The notes: a model not told the origin generated them from the letters alone. A DNA stretch of 64,000 bases from Circinella minor (GCA_016758965.1 JAEPRB010000184.1:16353-80352), one strand, 5' to 3'. Shown: positions 24,063-35,726, numbered from the stretch's first letter. A program made the numbers and translations.

Positions 24063-24498
24063 GAACTCCAATTTAACTGAATCTTTAGCTGTTAATCCTA
24101 CAGCATCGGATCAATTTGATCCTGCAACAATTGTTCCTAGGTTTGCCTTTGAAATGGATCTCGAGCTTGGTAATTAAACGAATCATAATATGTTCAATAT
24201 ATATCATACTATAGTTAAAGAGGTATGTTACTTAGCTATACATGGAAACTTATAAAAAAAACTCTATTTGCACTATTTGGACCAAAATCAAGTAATCCTG
24301 GAGGCCCAAGTTCCAAGAAATCACATGACGGAACAACAGAGGGATCTGATCATCCGTCTGTATTTCGATGGGCCTGTGCGAACAACAGTGCGTGCGGTGG
24401 CATCTGAAACGAAGATACCTAGATCCACTGTAGGAGCTTATCTTCGATCAGAAAGAGTGCGAAGATTGCAGCTTGGAATCACTGTTTTTAATCAATAA
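24063..24498 (+). CDS. Helix-turn-helix protein fragment or small gene
   Basis: An ATG at 24063 after TATA-like TATAAAAATG opens a short exon (MNSNLTESLAVNPTASDQFD to about residue 37) followed by a GTAATT donor. The second part, in frame from about 24270, reads HMTEQQRDLIIRLYFDGPV, RAVASETKIPRSTVGAYLRSERV and stops at 24498. That is a homeodomain-like HTH as found at the N terminus of transposases. I could not join the two parts without a stop, so exon structure is unresolved. It may be the stump of a transposase gene or a small DNA-binding protein. Confidence 0.35.
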
Positions 24499-24782
24499 AA
24501 TTTTCATCAAAAAAAATAATGGCTAGCTTTAATTTGTTTGAATTATGGATGGATGATAATATGTGGTTGTGTGGGATTTGTAGTACAATTTGGTTTGCGT
24601 CATATAAGTATATAAAGGCAACGCTTGTACACAGCAAAAAAAACTATTTCCTTCTTTCTTTTTTAAAAAATACCATACTTATACTCTGTCGTATACATTT
24701 TATTATTGCAGCTTTACAGATTAGAGGTATGTTCTACCCATATCGATGTTTTTCTCTTTTTAACAATGAATTTTGCTTATAG

Positions 24783-25117
24783 ACGGTGTTCAAGAAGATC
24801 CTTTTGGGTATGAATTATTTCTTCATCGCACCCAGTTTCTTGTACATGATTTAGAAGTATGGGAACTCTATGATGAAATTCACCGCTGGCAACGGGTCAA
24901 GCTGCCTGTGAGGATGAAACAACAAATAGCTCAAATATATTTCAAAGAACGGATACCAAATGCTGATATTGTTATAAAGCTCAACGTATCAAGAAGAGCT
25001 GTTTGTCGAGTTTTAGCTGAGTGGAATAAAATTGGCCGGGCCTTTCATCTTCTGAAAAACTGCTTGTGTATTAATGATTACAATGCTAATGAAGAAATCT
25101 ATATTAGTTTAATGTGA
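24783..25117 (+). CDS. Helix-turn-helix domain exon of unknown gene
   Basis: Open frame beginning at a good acceptor (TTATAG before 24783). It encodes DGVQEDPFGYELFLHRTQ, DLEVWELYDEIHRWQRVKLP and an HTH unit QQIAQIYFKERIPNADIVIK...SRRAVCRVLAEWNKIG. The stop is at 25115-25117. The upstream exon is not identified; a mini-exon at about 24719-24733 (CTTTACAGATTAGAG before GTATGT) is possible. The layout (short exon, GTATGT donor, HTH exon) resembles the preceding locus, so the two may be diverged neighbours of one family. Function unknown. Confidence 0.35.
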
Positions 25118-26167
25118 CTAAATTGCATCTTTTATAAGCTTGTATCAAGTGTCCCTACTTAATTTATATTTATACGTACACCTTTTTTTTAAAACAATTT
25201 TTGCATTAAAACCGATTTTCATAATAAAATATAAGTAAAAAACTAATAGCAGCTTTGTAACAAAAAATGTTCTTTTTTAATATACTTATGTTTAGCTATT
25301 GTACGATAATACTTGCAAATGGGATATAAAAATATGATTTGGGAGGATTAGAAGGTTGTCCTAAACAATACCATGTTTAGTTTAACAGATACTTACTGCC
25401 CCTTAAAAAAATCGCTTGGTGTCCTGTCTAGTGTAATCATACAATTTTTTCTGGTGGGTGTAAAAAGTATAAAAACAAAATAATTTTACTTTCTTTTATA
25501 TTCGTATTTTTATTCTTTTTTTCCAATTAGTTGTTATCATGTCGTCTACTCAAAAATCTCAAACTGTACTTAACGAACGTTAAGGCCCTAGTAGTGAAAT
25601 CGACGCTCACGCATCGATGAGAAACATAGAAAATATTCCACAGGTATTTAATTAATGAAGCTTGGCTAGTTCCCTATTTTTTTTTTACTAACTGATATTT
25701 AATAATATAGTATTTTAATTAAGTAAGTAAAAGAAACATTTCTCCCTTTTTGCTTTGATGGAAACAAATTTCGGAACCGAACACCCGAACTCAAAATTTA
25801 AACTTTTCTTTTTTTTTTGAATACTTAACTGTACTTTTTTTCTTTCCATTATAAATAAAACTTTTTTGATATTGTTTAATTTTGTTAGGTTGATCATATC
25901 ATATCTCCAACTTATTTTTTACGTGGCTGTTTGTATGTGCCAGAAGTATCTACTACAAAAACTTTAATAAAAGTGCATTACATCAATAAAGCGACTTCGT
26001 TAATCTAAAGTTACTTTTAACACGTTTTTGCACAACTTTTTAAATACCTTTCATAAAAATAAAAGAGTAACAATAATATTACACTTGGTTAAACCGTGCT
26101 TGCAAGAGTTATTGATCATTAAGCTCGATTCTGGCCATTGGCGGAATTTTTTTAAAGTTTGGGGGGA
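25118..26167. other. Intergenic with a possible third family remnant
   Basis: An ATG at 25540 after TATAAAAAC gives MSSTQKSQTVLNER and then a stop. Downstream in another frame lies EIDAHASMRNIENIPQ before a GTATTT donor. This resembles the short first exon of the 24.06-kb locus and may be a dead copy. The rest is A+T-rich without recognisable genes. Confidence 0.3.
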
Positions 26168-26808
26168 TGAGCCGATTTGCTGCAGTTCCGAGATTCATAT
26201 GCAAGATAAAACATCGTTAAATAAATAACATAATATAAAAGTTCTCTCTTCTTTTCCTTTAAGAGAAAATAATAGCTAACATAGTCAACTTACAAAGAAG
26301 ATATAAAAAATATAGATTTAAAATTTGTTTACTTATATTAGTTTACAAGTCTCCACAAAGAATCTCTGGCCGCATGAGGTACATTTGTTCTGCAATGTTT
26401 CTAGAACTTTAATCATGTATTACAGTCAAACTACATAAACTACATACCATTTTTACGTGGCTTTTTGATTGTGCAACATTCAAGTGCGCTGATGTAGCTA
26501 GGTAAATAAAAAAAAAATAAATTTGTTCAATTCAATATTTTTTTTCCACCTTTCTATTTACTTTATATTTCTTCTCAACTTTATATTTAAACAGCTCGCG
26601 GTGTACAGCAAAAATAAAATAAAACATCATCATCAGTATAAAATACTATTATTGCTACTCTTACTACTTCAGTATCCGTGATTTTTCTTTGTCTATTATT
26701 GTAATTATTGTATAGTGAGTTTATTATAATGATAATTTTATTAGCCATATTGAATGTCAAATAAGACTATATAGACTGATCACTTTATTATATTCAAAAC
26801 AGAAAACA
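26168..26808 (+). promoter_or_regulatory. Duplicated upstream block of HET copy 1
   Basis: This block recurs upstream of the other HET copies (29193-30164, 33372-34046, about 43140-44047, about 47230-47740). Landmarks in order: GAGCCGAT...GTTCCGAGATT, ATAAAAGTTCTCT, AACAGCTCTGG-type box, TATAAAATA, TACTACTTCAGTATCCGTG, CTTTGTCTATTATTG, GTGAGTTTATTA and the start context AAAACAGAAAACA directly before ATGACGTAT. Conservation over hundreds of bases shows that promoter and gene were duplicated as one unit. A TATA-like box lies about 170 bp before the ATG. No binding factor can be named. Confidence 0.7.
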
Positions 26809-28443
26809 ATGACGTATATTACATATGAGAAAACGTATTATAATGATGTAAATTATGGCTCAGGATGGATTTCTCGCTACACCAAACCGCCAAAAAAGAT
26901 ACCATCAGTTTTACCGAAACCAACTTTTATGCCTAGTTACCTGGTTCGTACATCCGACATGAAATTGATTAAAGGTTCTGAAGTTCACGAAGGATACTGC
27001 TCATTATCCTATTCATGGAACCAATCGGGTGAAATTTTAATTAATAAAACGACAGGAAAAAGTTATCGTATTGATGAAGGAAAACACAAGATTATACTCA
27101 AAGCATGTAAAAGAGTTCGAAAAGAACGAAGAGAACGCAAACGAATCGCACCCAAAGTCAAGTTTGTCAAATTTGAAGAGCTTATACAAGAAATATGCAA
27201 GGATTGCAATATTAAATATATTTGGTATGATCAAATGTGCATTAACCAAGAAAATGAGAAGGAGAAACACCGTGAAATACGCCAAATGCATAGAATCTAT
27301 AGCAATGCATATTGTACAGTAGCATTGATACCAGAGCTAGTAGAAATGCATCGTCACACAGTCACCCACCGCAAGTTCATGCAATACATGAAAAACTCTC
27401 AATGGATGGGACGTATGTGGACTTTGGAAGAAGCAACAATGTCATCCAAAATGCTTATTGTGGGACGCAATACACATTATTGGGGGGAGGAGATAGCTAG
27501 TAATAGTTATTTCTTTTTTTCTAAAAAATTCGACTACGACATCTCTCTTATTTTATTTCAAGCACATATGCGGACCAGTACTAAAGAACACGATCATGTA
27601 TATGCGCTTGGGAACCTTTTTCCTGACCTTATGGAACAAATTACAATTGACTACAATCGAGACGCTAATGAATTGATAATTGAATTTTATGGCCTTCTGG
27701 CAAAAAAAGATCTCAACATTCTGTTCTTTGGAGGATATCACCATTACTATGAAATCTGTAGAAGGACATTCAACAGCACAATTATGCCTATTCAAAAATT
27801 CGATTTACCATCTTGGACAGGTGTTCATGGAGAACACTGGGATGCTAGTTCACGTAAAACATCTTTTAAAAACTACACTGTCAACGGAAGAATTTTGAGT
27901 ATTACAACCCATGGATTGACGAATAAGCAAGATCGTAGCGAAATTTTAAATCTTCAATACATCGAAGATATAATACCATCTTTCCCGCAACAGGAGTTGG
28001 ATGATGAATCGTGTCGGGAACTTGTAATTCGGGTACGATCACCAGATTTCAAGGAGGAAAAGCTCATATCGCTTAGAGGATATACGAGGGAGGACTTAGA
28101 ACGTAGAGATTATAGGGATATCATGGAAAGAATTTACGAGTTATCGCATTTTTGGCCGATTAGAAACCCGGATCTTCAATGGATCCCTTCCAGTTCTCCG
28201 TTTTCGACTGCATGTTTTTTTTTTCATGACTTAACAGAAACACTTCAAGATTCTGCTCAATATAAACTACTTCCTGAAGTACTTTTTACAAGCTGTGAGG
28301 GTTCGGGAATGACGAATACATGCCCTGTTATCAAGAAGAATGGAGATTACTACAAGGCAATCGGTATGTGTCACATGACTGATGTAGATGTTCATTTTTG
28401 TGATGATATTATACTGGAAGAAGAAACGTTTGAAATTCATTAA
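26809..28443 (+). CDS. HET-domain protein, copy 1
   Basis: Heterokaryon-incompatibility (HET) domain protein, 544 residues, no intron. HET domains in ascomycetes are effector modules that trigger growth arrest or cell death on non-self contact; the role here is inferred. HET block 1 is LSYSW (66-70), block 2 is IKYIWYDQMCINQ (about 135-147) followed by HREIRQMHRIYSNAYCTVAL, block 3 is QWMGRMWTLEEATMSS (about 198-213). Between blocks 1 and 2 is a strongly basic loop (KRVRKERRERKR, 101-112). The C-terminal half carries FDLPSWTGVHGEH, typical after HET domains, and the array-wide ending LEEETFEIH. The ATG at 26809 has the conserved context. Confidence 0.85.
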   Translation: MTYITYEKTYYNDVNYGSGWISRYTKPPKKIPSVLPKPTFMPSYLVRTSDMKLIKGSEVHEGYCSLSYSWNQSGEILINKTTGKSYRIDEGKHKIILKACKRVRKERRERKRIAPKVKFVKFEELIQEICKDCNIKYIWYDQMCINQENEKEKHREIRQMHRIYSNAYCTVALIPELVEMHRHTVTHRKFMQYMKNSQWMGRMWTLEEATMSSKMLIVGRNTHYWGEEIASNSYFFFSKKFDYDISLILFQAHMRTSTKEHDHVYALGNLFPDLMEQITIDYNRDANELIIEFYGLLAKKDLNILFFGGYHHYYEICRRTFNSTIMPIQKFDLPSWTGVHGEHWDASSRKTSFKNYTVNGRILSITTHGLTNKQDRSEILNLQYIEDIIPSFPQQELDDESCRELVIRVRSPDFKEEKLISLRGYTREDLERRDYRDIMERIYELSHFWPIRNPDLQWIPSSSPFSTACFFFHDLTETLQDSAQYKLLPEVLFTSCEGSGMTNTCPVIKKNGDYYKAIGMCHMTDVDVHFCDDIILEEETFEIH

Positions 28444-29192
28444 AACGTCCTCTTATTATTATACTATTAAAACCTACATGTTTTTTTTTTCAGAAACTGT
28501 TGTAATATTTTTACTAGTTATAAAGGCTTTTTATATTTTTTTGACTTCAACATTTTGTTTCCTTGTGCATTAATTTTACAAAGAAAACAACCAAATTTCA
28601 TACTATTATATAAAGAATGAATATTTTTTATGTGTATTAACTTCATCTAAGTATTTAGTAAAGTCGTATATGTATATCCTTCATTAGTAAAAAAAATAAT
28701 ACTTTTTTAAACCAGTACGTACGTATTTTGTCTATTTATTTGTATAGTAACTGTGATCATCAACTTCCATATTTTCACCATTACAACACCAACTTTTAAT
28801 ATCATAACAAATAGTATATTATGTATAGTTTATTTTTGAAGTGGTATGTAATCATGTTGTTTATTTTTGAAATAAAAAGATTAAATAAAGCTTTTTCATA
28901 AATACATTAGATTTAATGAGATTACGTATCCATTAATGAATTTTGGAAGAGGAGGTTATATATAAACCATTTTGTTACCATGAAAATACGATGAATGATG
29001 GCGACATGAATTTTTTGAAGTGGTAAAAGATTCCTTTTTTTTTTTTTTTGGTTTTGAAATTTGAGAACCAAGATCCAAACCTACTATAAAGTTTAAAATT
29101 CTCAACAACATCATTTAGGCCAAAGTATTTTCTTTTTTATATTCATCTATGTAGTAATTAAATAAATATTCTCTTTTTCGGAGGGATTGGTT
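28444..29192. repeat. Duplicated 3' flank of HET copy 1
   Basis: Matches the 3' flanks of the other copies, most clearly TTTACAAAGAAAACAACCAA, ATTATATAAAGAATGAATA, TATGTGTATTAACTTCA and GTCGTATATGTATATC (compare 31872-32120, 35727-35930, 45737-45990, 49457-49680). These A+T-rich blocks probably include the poly-A sites. No gene. The poly-T at 29035-29050 is simple sequence. Confidence 0.55.
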
Positions 29193-30164
29193 GAGCCGAT
29201 GCTGTTCCGAGATTTAGATCCAAGATAAAACATGGTGAGCAACAACATAAGCCAGAGTTTCTTTTTTTTTTTTGCTTTTCAAATATTTTTTACCGAAACG
29301 CCATTGTGGCACCCCGTGAGAATAATAGGAAAGAGGAAGAGATAACAAAGTGGAATTAATGCGGAAAACATGACACTAAACAAACGTATGGTAGGACCAG
29401 CTGTCAGCACCATGAAAACTCTTGATGATATTATTGGCGTGTTAACCAACTAGGAAAGCCCCATATTATCAAATGTATGTCACAGAAATTGAATAAATAA
29501 ATACTTCTTTTTACTATTAGTAAATCAGAATATAAAAGTTCTCTTTACTTTTTCTTTCAAAGAAAATAATTATTAAAATATGTATGATATAGGCTACTCA
29601 TAAAGAAAATACAGGAAATATAAATCTAAATATTTCAACATATTAGTGTATAAATTCACAGAGAAATTCTGGCTACATTACGTACATATTATTGACAGCG
29701 TTTCTAGAACTTGAAACTTGGTGTTTCAGCTAAGCACATAAGCTATAAAACCGTGTTATATTGAACCTCTTTGGCTTGGCCAAATAAATAGCACAAGAAT
29801 GCTTACTTGACTTTCAACTTTATTATTATCTTCAAATAAGAATATAATAAATAAATAAGAATCCTGGTAAGTTTTCCACTTTTCTATTCGCTTTACATTT
29901 CTTCTTTTTTTCATTTAATTTTTCAACTTTATATTTAAACAGTTCTGGAATACACCATTTTTTATCGAACCAAATAAACATTTGTACGTAAACAAGAAAA
30001 AATTATATTACTACTATTACTACTTCAATACTTGTGGTTTTTTCTTGTCTACTATTCTGATTACTTTATCGTGAGTTTATTAAAATGATAATTTAATTAG
30101 TTATGTTGAAAATAAAATAAGACTATACAGACTGATCGATTTATTATATTTGAAACAGAAAACA
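29193..30164 (+). promoter_or_regulatory. Duplicated upstream block of HET copy 2, with an extra insert
   Basis: Same landmarks as the block of copy 1, but between ATAAAACATGG (29240) and ATAAAAGTTCTCT (29532) about 290 bp are added that copy 1 lacks. The insert contains a short frame MTLNKRMVGPAVSTMKTLD and ends IIGVLTN-stop. It has no obvious inverted ends. The proximal 250 bp before the ATG remain highly similar to copy 1. Confidence 0.6.
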
Positions 30165-31871
30165 ATGACGTATATTACATATGAAAAAAGGCAATATATA
30201 GAAAGATATGATTGCGCAAAATCGTACTATGATCTCGACACCAAACCGCTGAAAAATATACCATCCTTTATAACGAAGCCAGATTTTATGCCTAGTTACT
30301 TGGTTTGTATTTCTGACATGAGAGTGGTTAAAGGTGCTGAAGTCGACGAAGGATATTGCGCATTGTCGTATTCATGGAACCAATCGGGTGAAGTTTTAAT
30401 AAACCAATCGACCGGAAAAAGTTATCGTATTGATCAAGGCATGCACAAGATTATATTTTCAGGCAAAACAGTGCAAAAAAAACCAAGAGGTCGAAAGCGA
30501 ACCACAGATAGATCCAAGTTTGTCAAATTTGAAGGTTTGATACAAGAGATATGCAAGGATTTTAATATCAAGTATATATGGTATGATCAAATGTGCATTG
30601 ATCAAGAAAATGAAAAGGAAAAACATCGTGAAATACGTCAAATGCATAAAATTTATAGCAACGCACATTGTACAGTAGCACTGGTGCCAGAGCTCGGAAC
30701 ACTTCCATATAAAGTCAACCGCCGTCACGCTCGACGTAGATGTGTTGATGTTGACCTATCCAATGTGGACACCTCTCAATGGATGAGACGTATGTGGACT
30801 TTAGAAGAAACAATAATGTCATCAAAAATACTTGTTGTGGGACGCAATACACATTCTTGGGGGGATAAGTTAGCATATCTAATCAGTTCTGTTTTATTTG
30901 ATGAAAAATTCGACTACGACGTCTCCGATGTTTTATTTTATGCACACACGCGGACCAGTACTAAAAAACACGATCATGTATTCGCACTTGCCAACATTTT
31001 TCCAGACATAATGAAAGATATTGAAATTAACTACAAGCAAGACGTTCAAGAATTGATGATTAAATTTTATGGTCTTTTGGCAAAAAAGAACCTCAGCATT
31101 CTATGGTTTAAGAACTATAGAATTTACAATACCATCTGTGCAAAGCCACTCAATGACAGTATTAAATTTAACAGCATCGGGGGAACAGAAATTTATATAC
31201 CTATTAGAAATTTCAATTTACCATCTTGGACAGGTGTTTATGGAGAGCCTCGTTATTCTCAAGGACGTAAAACATCTTTTGAAAACTACAATGTCAGTGG
31301 AAGAATTTTGAAAATTACATCCCGTGGATTGACATATGAGCAAGATCGTACCGAATTTTTGGAGATTCAACGCATCAAGGACTTAATACCACCTTTCCCT
31401 CAACAGGACTGGGATATTGAATACTGTTATGGAAGACCGTATTCAAAACTAGTAATTCGTGTACGATCACCAGTTTTCACGGAGGAAAAGCTCATAATGC
31501 TTGAGTCATTTGACAGTGAACTAAATGATAGAAATTACGAAGATATCATGGAAACCCTTCGTAACTTATCACATTTTTGGCCGATTGAAAACCTGTATTT
31601 TCAATGGGTGTCTGTCGACGAGAAGGTTTCGACTTCGTCTTTTTATTTTTATGACTTGACAGAACCACTTCAAGATTCTGCCCAATATGTGCTACTTACC
31701 GAAGTATTGTTTGAATCTAGTGAGAACCCGACAATAGAGTCGACCAAGTCATGCCCTGTTATCAAGAGGGATGGAAATTACTACAAGGCAATTGGTATGT
31801 GCGACATGTTTACAGACAGCAATTTTTTCGATGATTTCACACTGGAAGAAGAAACCTTTGAAATTCATTAA
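30165..31871 (+). CDS. HET-domain protein, copy 2
   Basis: Intronless paralogue, 568 residues from the conserved-context ATG at 30165. HET blocks: LSYSWNQSGEVLI, IKYIWYDQMCIDQ, REIRQMHKIYSNAHCTVAL and QWMRRMWTLEETIMSSK. The loop between blocks 1 and 2 is basic with KKPRGRKR, resembling an AT-hook or nuclear localisation signal. The segment before block 3 is Arg-rich and longer than in copy 1 (NRRHARRRCVDVD). C-terminal landmarks FNLPSWTGVYGEP and LEEETFEIH are kept. Closest to copy 1 by eye. Confidence 0.85.
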   Translation: MTYITYEKRQYIERYDCAKSYYDLDTKPLKNIPSFITKPDFMPSYLVCISDMRVVKGAEVDEGYCALSYSWNQSGEVLINQSTGKSYRIDQGMHKIIFSGKTVQKKPRGRKRTTDRSKFVKFEGLIQEICKDFNIKYIWYDQMCIDQENEKEKHREIRQMHKIYSNAHCTVALVPELGTLPYKVNRRHARRRCVDVDLSNVDTSQWMRRMWTLEETIMSSKILVVGRNTHSWGDKLAYLISSVLFDEKFDYDVSDVLFYAHTRTSTKKHDHVFALANIFPDIMKDIEINYKQDVQELMIKFYGLLAKKNLSILWFKNYRIYNTICAKPLNDSIKFNSIGGTEIYIPIRNFNLPSWTGVYGEPRYSQGRKTSFENYNVSGRILKITSRGLTYEQDRTEFLEIQRIKDLIPPFPQQDWDIEYCYGRPYSKLVIRVRSPVFTEEKLIMLESFDSELNDRNYEDIMETLRNLSHFWPIENLYFQWVSVDEKVSTSSFYFYDLTEPLQDSAQYVLLTEVLFESSENPTIESTKSCPVIKRDGNYYKAIGMCDMFTDSNFFDDFTLEEETFEIH

Positions 31872-33371
31872 GACGTTTTCTTATCATTATACAAATGTTA
31901 TTTTTTTTTCTTTAAAAAAAACTTGTTGTATCATAATATTACGTAGTATAAAAACTTTAAATATTTCCCTTAATTTCAACATTCTGTGCTTGTATGATAC
32001 ACTAATTTACAAAGAAAACAACGAGATTTTATATTATTATATAAAGAATAAATGTGTCTTTTTTTATGTGAATTAGCTTCACCTATTTTCCGATAAAATC
32101 GTATATGTATATCTTTCGTTACGTAGCAATAATAATAATAATATTTATTTAAACTAGTGATCTATTTATTTATTTATGCAGTAACTGTGATCATCACCAT
32201 CGTTATGAATGTTCATCATTACAACCCCAACCTTTGATAAGAATATTATGTATAGTTTATTTTTGAAATAGTATGTTATCATTTTATTTTTCTTTGGAAT
32301 ATAAAGAGGGAAATGTCATGGCGTGCTCTTTGCCATTTTAAGTATTTGGCGCGTCCCTTCGTCTATCCTCTTTCTTTCCTTATCCAAAATATTCATAATC
32401 ACAATAATAATTATTGACCATACGTTTGACATCTTCTGTCAATTAAACATTCTATTTATACCAATAAAATATACTCCGCAAAAAAAAAAAGATTTTGTGA
32501 ATATACAAAAAAAGTCATTAACAAAGGGATGAAGTAGTATATAGCACATATATGCAAAAAAAAATGATACTACTGTAAACGTGGGCATATATTAATAATA
32601 ATAACAGAAATTACAACATGAAAAACTACTTTTTTTTAAAAAAAAGCATAAGGTTGGATTATTTATTTTTTACATGTGAAATTTTTTACCCCACACTTCT
32701 CTCCTTTTTTTTTTAGCTTTTCAAACAAGATTAATTTCAAATATACATACGTATTCCTTTATTATTGATATAATAAAAAAGAGTGTTATACGTTTTTCTA
32801 GTAATATGGAAAAAAGGAAACCAAATAACACGATTACGTATCAGATATTTTTATACCAAACATAAAATTACACATCATACTTTATATTCTAGTAGCCTTT
32901 ATATTTAATGAATAATATTATGGTTAAGGTATTGCCAATTTGAATGGTGACCTTGTTTTTATTAAGACACAGTGATAAGTGCAAAAGACATAAAATTCAT
33001 CCACTTATCTTTTTGTTTTTAAAACATTTTCGTGATGTTTTATTATATACCTATTTTATTTAATAAAAATATCTATATTCATGTACAATCATAGTTTTAT
33101 GATCTACAGTAAGGTCAAGAAATTTTTTATCCAACATTATGATAAGCTTTTACACCAGTTTATTCTATATATGTCGTGTTCTGGACGCAATAAATTTATA
33201 ATATTTCTTTTCATTGTCAAATTCAACCGCTGTTACAAACTCTCTTTTTTTGAAATATTTTAAGATTGGAATGTATTTCTTGTGTTACAGGAACAAAAAT
33301 AAAAAGTACATCTCTTTGATTATACTTGCATCTATTTTTGTGACACCTCTAAATGTTTGTTTTTCCTTTTG
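31872..33371. other. 3' flank of HET copy 2 and intergenic DNA
   Basis: 31872-32120 belongs to the duplicated 3' flank. The remainder is A+T-rich with poly-T/poly-A pairs (32631-32645) and GTAC-rich stretches. Short frames such as 33214-33450 have no recognisable domain. Confidence 0.45.
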
Positions 33372-34046
33372 GAGGAGATTGACTGATTCGTTGCCATTCT
33401 CAGATTTATGTACATGGAAAATAAAGTTCTCTTTTTATTTTTTATTTTGAAAGAATATAATAGATAACATAATCAACTCATAAAGAATCTATGGCTACCG
33501 TTACTACAAGATATCTATGTACGTACGTACCATGTTTTTAAAACTTAAAAACTCTGTTTTTCAGCCAACTACATAAGCGACATACCTCTTTTAATTATAG
33601 TCTTAATTGTGTTACATTCAGCCTCTTTGGCTTAGCTACGTAGGTAAATAGTACAAGAATGTGTACTTGACTCTAAACTTTATTATTGTATTTAAATAAA
33701 AATAAAGAAATGTGTGAGTGGACCATTTATCCCACCTTTCTAACTACTTTACATTTCTTTTTATTTATTTATTTTATTTATTTCATATTAAGCAGCTCTG
33801 GTATACAATAAATAAAGATACATTTTTTTACTGAACCAAAAAATAAAAGTTTGTAAAAAAAAATCACCAGTATAAAGTATCATTATTACTACTATTCCTA
33901 CTTTAGTCTCCGTGGCTTTTCCTTGTCTACTATTGTGATTCATTTACTGTGAGTTTACTACGTATAGAAATAATTTCATTAATTATGGTGAATATCGAAG
34001 AAGACTATGAAGACTGACCAATTTATTATATTTAAAACAGAAAAGA
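33372..34046 (+). promoter_or_regulatory. Duplicated upstream block of HET copy 3
   Basis: Retains ATAAAGTTCTCT (33420), GGCTTAGCTACGTAGGTAAATAG, AGCAGCTCTGG, CAGTATAAAGTA, TACTTTAGTCTCCGTGG, CTTGTCTACTATTGTGATT and the start context AAAACAGAAAAGA before ATG. Similar to copy 1 throughout. Confidence 0.6.
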
Positions 34047-35726
34047 ATGACTTATTTTATATATGAAAAGAAGCAATATTACGAAACCCCTCCAAAGTTT
34101 CTTGAAAATGACTATAGCTACTATACTCCCGATGAATCTCGCCCCAAACGAATAGCGTATGGGTTGCTGAAACCAAAATTTATGCCTAGCTACCTGGTCG
34201 ATACATATGATATGAGATTGGTCAAAGGCTCTGATGTTGACCAAGGATATTGTACGTTATCATATTCATGGAACCAGTCTGGTGAAATTTTAATAGATAA
34301 AACGACCGGAAAGAGCTCTCGTCTTGATCAAGGAAAACACGAGATTATATTTCCAGAAAGCGCACTACAAGAAAATTCAGAATATCAAGAACAAACCTTA
34401 GACGAAGTCAAGTATGTCAAATTTGAAGGTCTTATACAAGAGATATGCCGAGATTTTGGTATCAGATATATTTGGTATGATCAAATGTGCATTGACCAAG
34501 AAGACGAAAAGAAGAAACATGCCGAAATACACCAAATGCATAAAATTTACAGCAATGCCTATTGCACAGTAGCATTGATACCTGAATTAATGATAGACAA
34601 CGTAGAGAGCCCGGGATCAACTGTTTACGAGTTCGACCATTATTCTATGTTTCAAGAGGCTCAATGGATGAAGCGTATGTGGACTTTGGAAGAGGCACTA
34701 GTGTCATCACAAATACTTTTTGTGGGTCGCAATGTTCATTTGTGGTCGTATAACTTAAAAGAATATACTTATCCAATTTTTCACATGCAATCAAACTACG
34801 CGATTCCCGCTGTTTTACATTATGCACAGACACGCACAAGCACCAAAGAACACGACCATATATTCGCGCTTGCCAACATTTTCCCAGACATTATAAAACA
34901 AATTACTGTTAATTATAATCAAGACGTCCAAGATTTGATGCTACAATTTTATGGTCTTTTAGCAAAACATGATCTCCGTATTCTGTGTTTTGGACGAATT
35001 GCTTATGACAACGACATGCATAAACCGTCACCAGGCCACAGTATGGAAGGTGATGACATGGACAAAGTGAAATGTGAACAAGGACTCGTGCAAAAATTCG
35101 ATTTACCATCTTGGACAGGTGTTCATGGGAAGTATTATAAATACGGGTATCGGAAAACAATTTTTAAAAACTACACTGTCAGCGGAAAAGTTTTGAAAAT
35201 TACATGTTGGGGAATAACAAATGATCAGCGTCCTACCAACATTTTGGATTTTCAACGCATTGGAGATATGATTCCACCCTTTACTCAACAGGAAGAGGGA
35301 CGGACAACGGTACTACAGGTACGACTACAGGGGCCCACAAAGGAAAACTTCATATATGTTGACTGCAAAATTAACAGAGAACTAGATCCTATAAAGTACA
35401 AGGATGTCGTGGCAAATGTTCGTGATTTATCACATTTTTTTCCGATTAAAAAAACAGATCTTCAATGGGTATCTTACGACGATATGATATTCTCTTCAAC
35501 ATTTAGTTTTAATAATTTGACTGAACCACTTCAAGATTCTGCTCAATATGTACTACTTTCAGGAGTAAACTTAATGCTCAATATTGGTGGTATAGGGACG
35601 GAGAGACTCCCTGTTATCAAGAAGGATGGAGATCATTATAAGGCAATTGGTACGTGCGGAATAACAGAATACGACTACTTTCTCGAGGATCCCATATTGG
35701 AAGAACAAACATTTGAAATTCATTAA
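34047..35726 (+). CDS. HET-domain protein, copy 3
   Basis: Intronless paralogue, 559 residues. HET blocks: TLSYSWNQSGEILI, IRYIWYDQMCIDQ, AEIHQMHKIYSNAYCTVAL and QWMKRMWTLEEALVSSQ. In place of the basic loop it has an acidic one (ENSEYQEQTLDEV). The pre-block-3 segment (about residues 178-203, between ALIPEL and QWMKRMW) differs from all other copies. C terminus: FDLPSWTGVHGKY, LEEQTFEIH. Groups with copy 4 by the acidic loop and the shared DEKKKHAEIHQMH. Confidence 0.85.
   Translation: MTYFIYEKKQYYETPPKFLENDYSYYTPDESRPKRIAYGLLKPKFMPSYLVDTYDMRLVKGSDVDQGYCTLSYSWNQSGEILIDKTTGKSSRLDQGKHEIIFPESALQENSEYQEQTLDEVKYVKFEGLIQEICRDFGIRYIWYDQMCIDQEDEKKKHAEIHQMHKIYSNAYCTVALIPELMIDNVESPGSTVYEFDHYSMFQEAQWMKRMWTLEEALVSSQILFVGRNVHLWSYNLKEYTYPIFHMQSNYAIPAVLHYAQTRTSTKEHDHIFALANIFPDIIKQITVNYNQDVQDLMLQFYGLLAKHDLRILCFGRIAYDNDMHKPSPGHSMEGDDMDKVKCEQGLVQKFDLPSWTGVHGKYYKYGYRKTIFKNYTVSGKVLKITCWGITNDQRPTNILDFQRIGDMIPPFTQQEEGRTTVLQVRLQGPTKENFIYVDCKINRELDPIKYKDVVANVRDLSHFFPIKKTDLQWVSYDDMIFSSTFSFNNLTEPLQDSAQYVLLSGVNLMLNIGGIGTERLPVIKKDGDHYKAIGTCGITEYDYFLEDPILEEQTFEIH

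Noticed and set aside
30459..30728. Minus-strand frames opposite HET copies (also 27037-27291 and 34032-34244)
   Set aside because: They recur at the same positions only because the plus-strand HET genes are paralogous; codon bias follows the plus strand.
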